This document shows positions 4,707-7,541 of a stretch of DNA of 7,541 nt, one piece after another; position 1 is the first letter of the stretch, and the number at the start of each line of letters is the position of its first letter. The notes below the pieces were generated by a model that ran no database searches, was not told the origin of the DNA, and saw nothing but the letters and a program-made list of their open reading frames with translations. Both the position numbers and the translations under genes were made by a program. This DNA is from an uncultured Clostridia bacterium. Its GTDB lineage: Bacteria; Bacillota; Clostridia; Oscillospirales; Oscillospiraceae. The DNA is taken from positions 1 to 7,541 of the forward strand of contig CAMHRJ010000096.1 of NCBI GenBank assembly GCA_946187475.1, read 5' to 3'.

Positions 4707-7382
4707 TCACATGTTCTCATTCTTCAGTGCATCGATTGTATTATCCTTTTTGATCTTATCCATGGCATACAGCATCGTGACAAACACGACCAGAAACACG
4801 CTGCCGACTGCAATGGCAATGCTGTACCACGGGACATAGAAGCTGCTCTCAAACGCCTGATTCGTAATCCTCCAAATGACCCACGTCATACCGATGGCGG
4901 CTGGAAGGCCCCAGACCAGGCCCTTGACGCCATAGATGATGCACTCATAGTTCATCATTCGCCGGAAACCCTTGTTCCCGAGCCCGATGGAGCGCAGCAT
5001 GGCAAACTCTCTTCGCCGCAGCGACACGTTGGTGGAGATGGTGTTGAACACATTTGCGACCGCGATGAGCGAAATGAGGATGATAAAGCCATAGGAAAAG
5101 ACGTTGACCACCTTGACCATCATCCGGACGGATTCTTCATTGGCCGCTGCGTCTGTGAGCCGGCCGGTGTCCATGCCCGCATCCGTCAGCTTTGTTTTCA
5201 TGGCGTCATAGACCTTTGCGTGGTCTTCAGCCTCGAAAGCGAAGTCGGTCTGGAAAATCAGATTGTCCTTTCCCAGCACGGCTTCCTCCATACTGAAGGG
5301 GTAATACAGCGTGAGCTGCCTAGCGGCGAGACTGAAGGTCGTCTGCGTTACGACTCCGCCGATTTGATATTCGACGCGCGTTTCCGTCTCGGACGCGGGG
5401 AAGAGCGCGGGCTGATCCCAGAGCGGCTCTCCGTCCGCTCCGTATGGAACATAGATGAGCATCCGCTCGCCGTTTTCTGAGGCGGTGACGCCGTTATAAA
5501 CATAGCCCTCCATCTCCTGCGGCTTTCCGACGGTGACGGTGCACGGGAGTTTGGATTCATCTAGGACGCGGTAGGTTCCCTGCGCGCCCTTCTCCGTGAC
5601 CATTGGATTCTGGTTCCAGACCAGCGCCATCGGATGATCTGCGTCAAAATAATCATCCGGATTCAGGCTGTTTGCTTTGCACAGAGCACGGAACGCCTCG
5701 TCCTGCACGAACATGATATAGCCAAGCTCGACCATTTCCTTTCCGCGCTGCGCAGGGTCGTCCGTCAGATACGTCCAAGCATCCGGGTCGATCGTGTCAG
5801 CAGGAATCAGAAAATCATCATAGGCGTTGTCCTGATAGGCCGCGTCCGTCACACCGTCCACAGACAGCATCTCCAGCACGGCTTCCGGATCCGGCTTCTG
5901 CTCGCCGACGGTGTAATACACAATGTCTGCGCTGTTTTCCGTGCCCGCCGCTTCATTGACCGAGTCGGTCAGATACGCGCAGAAGCTGGAGGCGGAAATG
6001 AACAGCACCACGCTCAGGAAAAGCGACACGATCGTGCTGCGATAACGGCGGCGATTGCGCTTGAAGTTCTTTGCCGCCATGGTTCCCTCAAAGCCGAAGA
6101 GCTTTTCGGTCAGGCGGCTCGTGCGCACCTCCTTCGCCTTGAGCTTCACATCCGCTGTCTGGCGGATGGAGTCGATCGGAGAGACACGGATCGCCCTCCG
6201 CGCCGGGATCGCAGCGGAGATGAGCGTCGTCACAAGGCACACAACTGCGGAGATCAGCAGCGCAAGTGGGTGTAATACCAACCGCATCTGCGTGGTCGCT
6301 CCGGTGAACAGCATACCGGAGAATGCGTCGCGCAGGCAGTAGAGCGTGACGCCGATGCCGGCGCAGCCCACAATGAGGCCGATGGGGATGCCGACGGCGG
6401 AGAGCACCAACGCCTCATACAAAACGCTGGCGCGGATCTGCTTTTTCGTCGCGCCGACGCTCTTCAAAATGCCAAGCTGACGTGTACGTTCGCTCACGGA
6501 AATGGAGAAGGAATTGTAGATCAGTGAGATCGAACCAAAGGCAATCAGAAACACGAGTACGCCCGCAAAACCATAGAGCAGCAGATTAAAGCTCTCTGAA
6601 CCGAACACGCCGTTGAACCTGCGCAGATCAGCGTGGATTTTCAGCAGCCCCTGGCTCGGGTGCGCATCGCACCATTTCAGAACACTTGCCGGATGTTTCA
6701 GCGTATAGAACACCGTGCAGTCTCCGGTTCCACCGCCGCGGGTCAGCGCGGTGTAGCCGGGGCAGCCGAAGTCCTCCACCTCGGTGCTCAGCCGCTCATA
6801 AACACCGACCACAGTATAGCGGTGATCCTTCGCGGCGCGGATCGATTCCGACTTCCCGTCCTCTATCGCTGTGAATGCCGAGAGTGCCGCGCCGCTTTCA
6901 TCGACCCTCTGTCCAAGCGCGATGTTCAGCGTATCACCCTCGCTGTAATGCACACCGCCGTTGGAGGCAAGATGGGCAGGCAATAGAATTTCGTTCTCGT
7001 TTTCCGGCAGTCTGCCGGAGACCAACCTGATAGACAGCATATCCTCGATGCCGTCATCGATGGACTCCACCAAAAGATACGGCTTATATTCGTTGCTGCT
7101 ACCGATCTCGCCCCAGCCGACCTCCCGCCAGACAGCGCTGTCGGCAATGCCGTCGGTCTGGCGCAGCGCCTCCGCCTGCTTTTGCGTCAGCTCGGCGTCA
7201 AAGACCAGCCAGCGCCCGTCTTTTTCCTCCACACTACGGATCAGAAACTGCTGTCCGCTGTAAGCACCCTCGATGACGGCGGTGAACAGTGCCATGGAGA
7301 GAATGATGCCGATGATGGTGACCCAAGTGCGGCTGCGGTTTGCCAGGAGCGATTTGCGCGTAAAGCGGTGCAGAATGTTCAT
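4707..7382 (-). CDS. ABC transporter permease, FtsX/MacB type, large two-module form
   Basis: An 891-residue membrane subunit of an ABC transporter. The start at 7382 has GGAGGT (7393-7388) six bases upstream and overlaps the stop of the ATP-binding gene as ATGA. The protein has two MacB-like modules. Module 1: helix 20-41, a soluble domain of about 220 residues, then an FtsX domain with helices near 265-292, 318-345 and 370-395. The loop after the first of these carries SERTRQLGILKSVGATKKQI (297-316), the usual contact region for the ATPase, and the domain ends in PARRAIRVSPIDSIR. Module 2: basic residues 440-448, helix 448-470, a soluble domain of about 285 residues, then helices near 758-780, 810-835 and 852-874 with the matching motif LRRREFAMLRSIGLGNKGF (788-806). 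This gives eight helices in all. Relatives act as mechanotransmission exporters or lipoprotein, peptide and antibiotic-response systems; no substrate can be named. The end IDALKNENM is ordinary for the family. Codon use seems less GC-rich than in the metal operon. Confidence 0.93.
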   Translation of the reverse strand: MNILHRFTRKSLLANRSRTWVTIIGIILSMALFTAVIEGAYSGQQFLIRSVEEKDGRWLVFDAELTQKQAEALRQTDGIADSAVWREVGWGEIGSSNEYKPYLLVESIDDGIEDMLSIRLVSGRLPENENEILLPAHLASNGGVHYSEGDTLNIALGQRVDESGAALSAFTAIEDGKSESIRAAKDHRYTVVGVYERLSTEVEDFGCPGYTALTRGGGTGDCTVFYTLKHPASVLKWCDAHPSQGLLKIHADLRRFNGVFGSESFNLLLYGFAGVLVFLIAFGSISLIYNSFSISVSERTRQLGILKSVGATKKQIRASVLYEALVLSAVGIPIGLIVGCAGIGVTLYCLRDAFSGMLFTGATTQMRLVLHPLALLISAVVCLVTTLISAAIPARRAIRVSPIDSIRQTADVKLKAKEVRTSRLTEKLFGFEGTMAAKNFKRNRRRYRSTIVSLFLSVVLFISASSFCAYLTDSVNEAAGTENSADIVYYTVGEQKPDPEAVLEMLSVDGVTDAAYQDNAYDDFLIPADTIDPDAWTYLTDDPAQRGKEMVELGYIMFVQDEAFRALCKANSLNPDDYFDADHPMALVWNQNPMVTEKGAQGTYRVLDESKLPCTVTVGKPQEMEGYVYNGVTASENGERMLIYVPYGADGEPLWDQPALFPASETETRVEYQIGGVVTQTTFSLAARQLTLYYPFSMEEAVLGKDNLIFQTDFAFEAEDHAKVYDAMKTKLTDAGMDTGRLTDAAANEESVRMMVKVVNVFSYGFIILISLIAVANVFNTISTNVSLRRREFAMLRSIGLGNKGFRRMMNYECIIYGVKGLVWGLPAAIGMTWVIWRITNQAFESSFYVPWYSIAIAVGSVFLVVFVTMLYAMDKIKKDNTIDALKNENM

Positions 7383-7541
7383 TTCGCACCTCCGCGAATG
7401 CGCTCATCCCGCACGATGCGCCCGTCCTCGATGGCAATGATACGGTCTGCCTGCAGCGCAATCGACTCGTCGTGGGTAATCACGATCAGGGTCTGCTTGT
7501 ACTTCACGTTCGACTGGCGCAGAAGCTCTACAATCTCCTGA
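7379..7541 (-). CDS. ABC transporter ATP-binding subunit, C-terminal end (partial)
   Basis: The last 53 codons and the stop of an ATPase gene that continues beyond the window edge. The visible part reads QEIVELLRQSNVKYKQTLIV and then ITHDESIALQADRIIAIEDG, followed by RIVRDERIRGGAK. The ITHD motif holds the H-loop histidine that senses the ATP gamma phosphate, and the ADRIIAIEDGRIV pattern is typical of the LolD/MacB-like ATPases that pair with FtsX permeases. Walker A, signature and Walker B lie outside. It drives the adjacent permease. The stop overlaps the permease start by four bases (ATGA), and its final codons hold the permease Shine-Dalgarno, so the two are translationally coupled. Confidence 0.92.
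   Translation of the reverse strand, partial: QEIVELLRQSNVKYKQTLIVITHDESIALQADRIIAIEDGRIVRDERIRGGAK

Noticed and set aside
5634..6275. Plus-strand 213-codon frame antisense to the permease
   Set aside because: Arg/His-rich shadow of the permease; the permease frame is intact and carries both FtsX modules.

Overview
The window looks like accessory DNA from a GC-rich member of the Bacillota, probably a gut-type clostridial lineage. Strong AGGAGG-type ribosome binding sites, tight ATGA/TGATG gene junctions and the protein styles suggest this. No gene fixes the genus, so this is inference.

Left part (1-4258, plus strand): a metal-handling operon that looks directed at copper. It opens with a compact control region (1-135) holding two back-to-back promoters and two near-identical palindromic operators. 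The leftward promoter serves a gene outside the window, plausibly the regulator. The rightward promoter reads through four genes: a small His- and Trp-rich membrane protein of unknown function (136-648); a P1B-type ATPase with copper-type membrane motifs (706-3042); a small HMA metal-carrier protein (3042-3251); and an HMA domain fused to a DsbD/TauE-like membrane domain (3315-4217). A hairpin with a short T run between genes 1 and 2 may make read-through into the ATPase partial. The small HMA gene appears frameshifted near its end: the next frame continues with a plausible C-terminus whose stop overlaps the start of the next gene. A strong hairpin at 4218-4255 closes the operon.

The likely division of work is inferred. 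The ATPase pumps a monovalent metal out of the cytoplasm. The small HMA protein and the HMA domain of the fusion carry or hand over metal through CxxC pairs. The seven-helix part of the fusion holds conserved membrane cysteines of the kind used to move reducing equivalents or metal across the membrane.

Middle (about 4259-4706): an AT-rich stretch with no convincing gene. It contains decayed-looking reading frames on the minus strand, a short stretch identical to what I remember of a guaA (GMP synthase) 3' end (a known island insertion site), and a terminator for the minus-strand operon.

Right part (4707-7541, minus strand): an ABC exporter-type operon converging on the metal operon. It has the C-terminal end of an ATP-binding subunit (cut by the window edge) and, overlapping it by four bases, a large FtsX/MacB-type permease of 891 residues. 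The substrate cannot be told from sequence.
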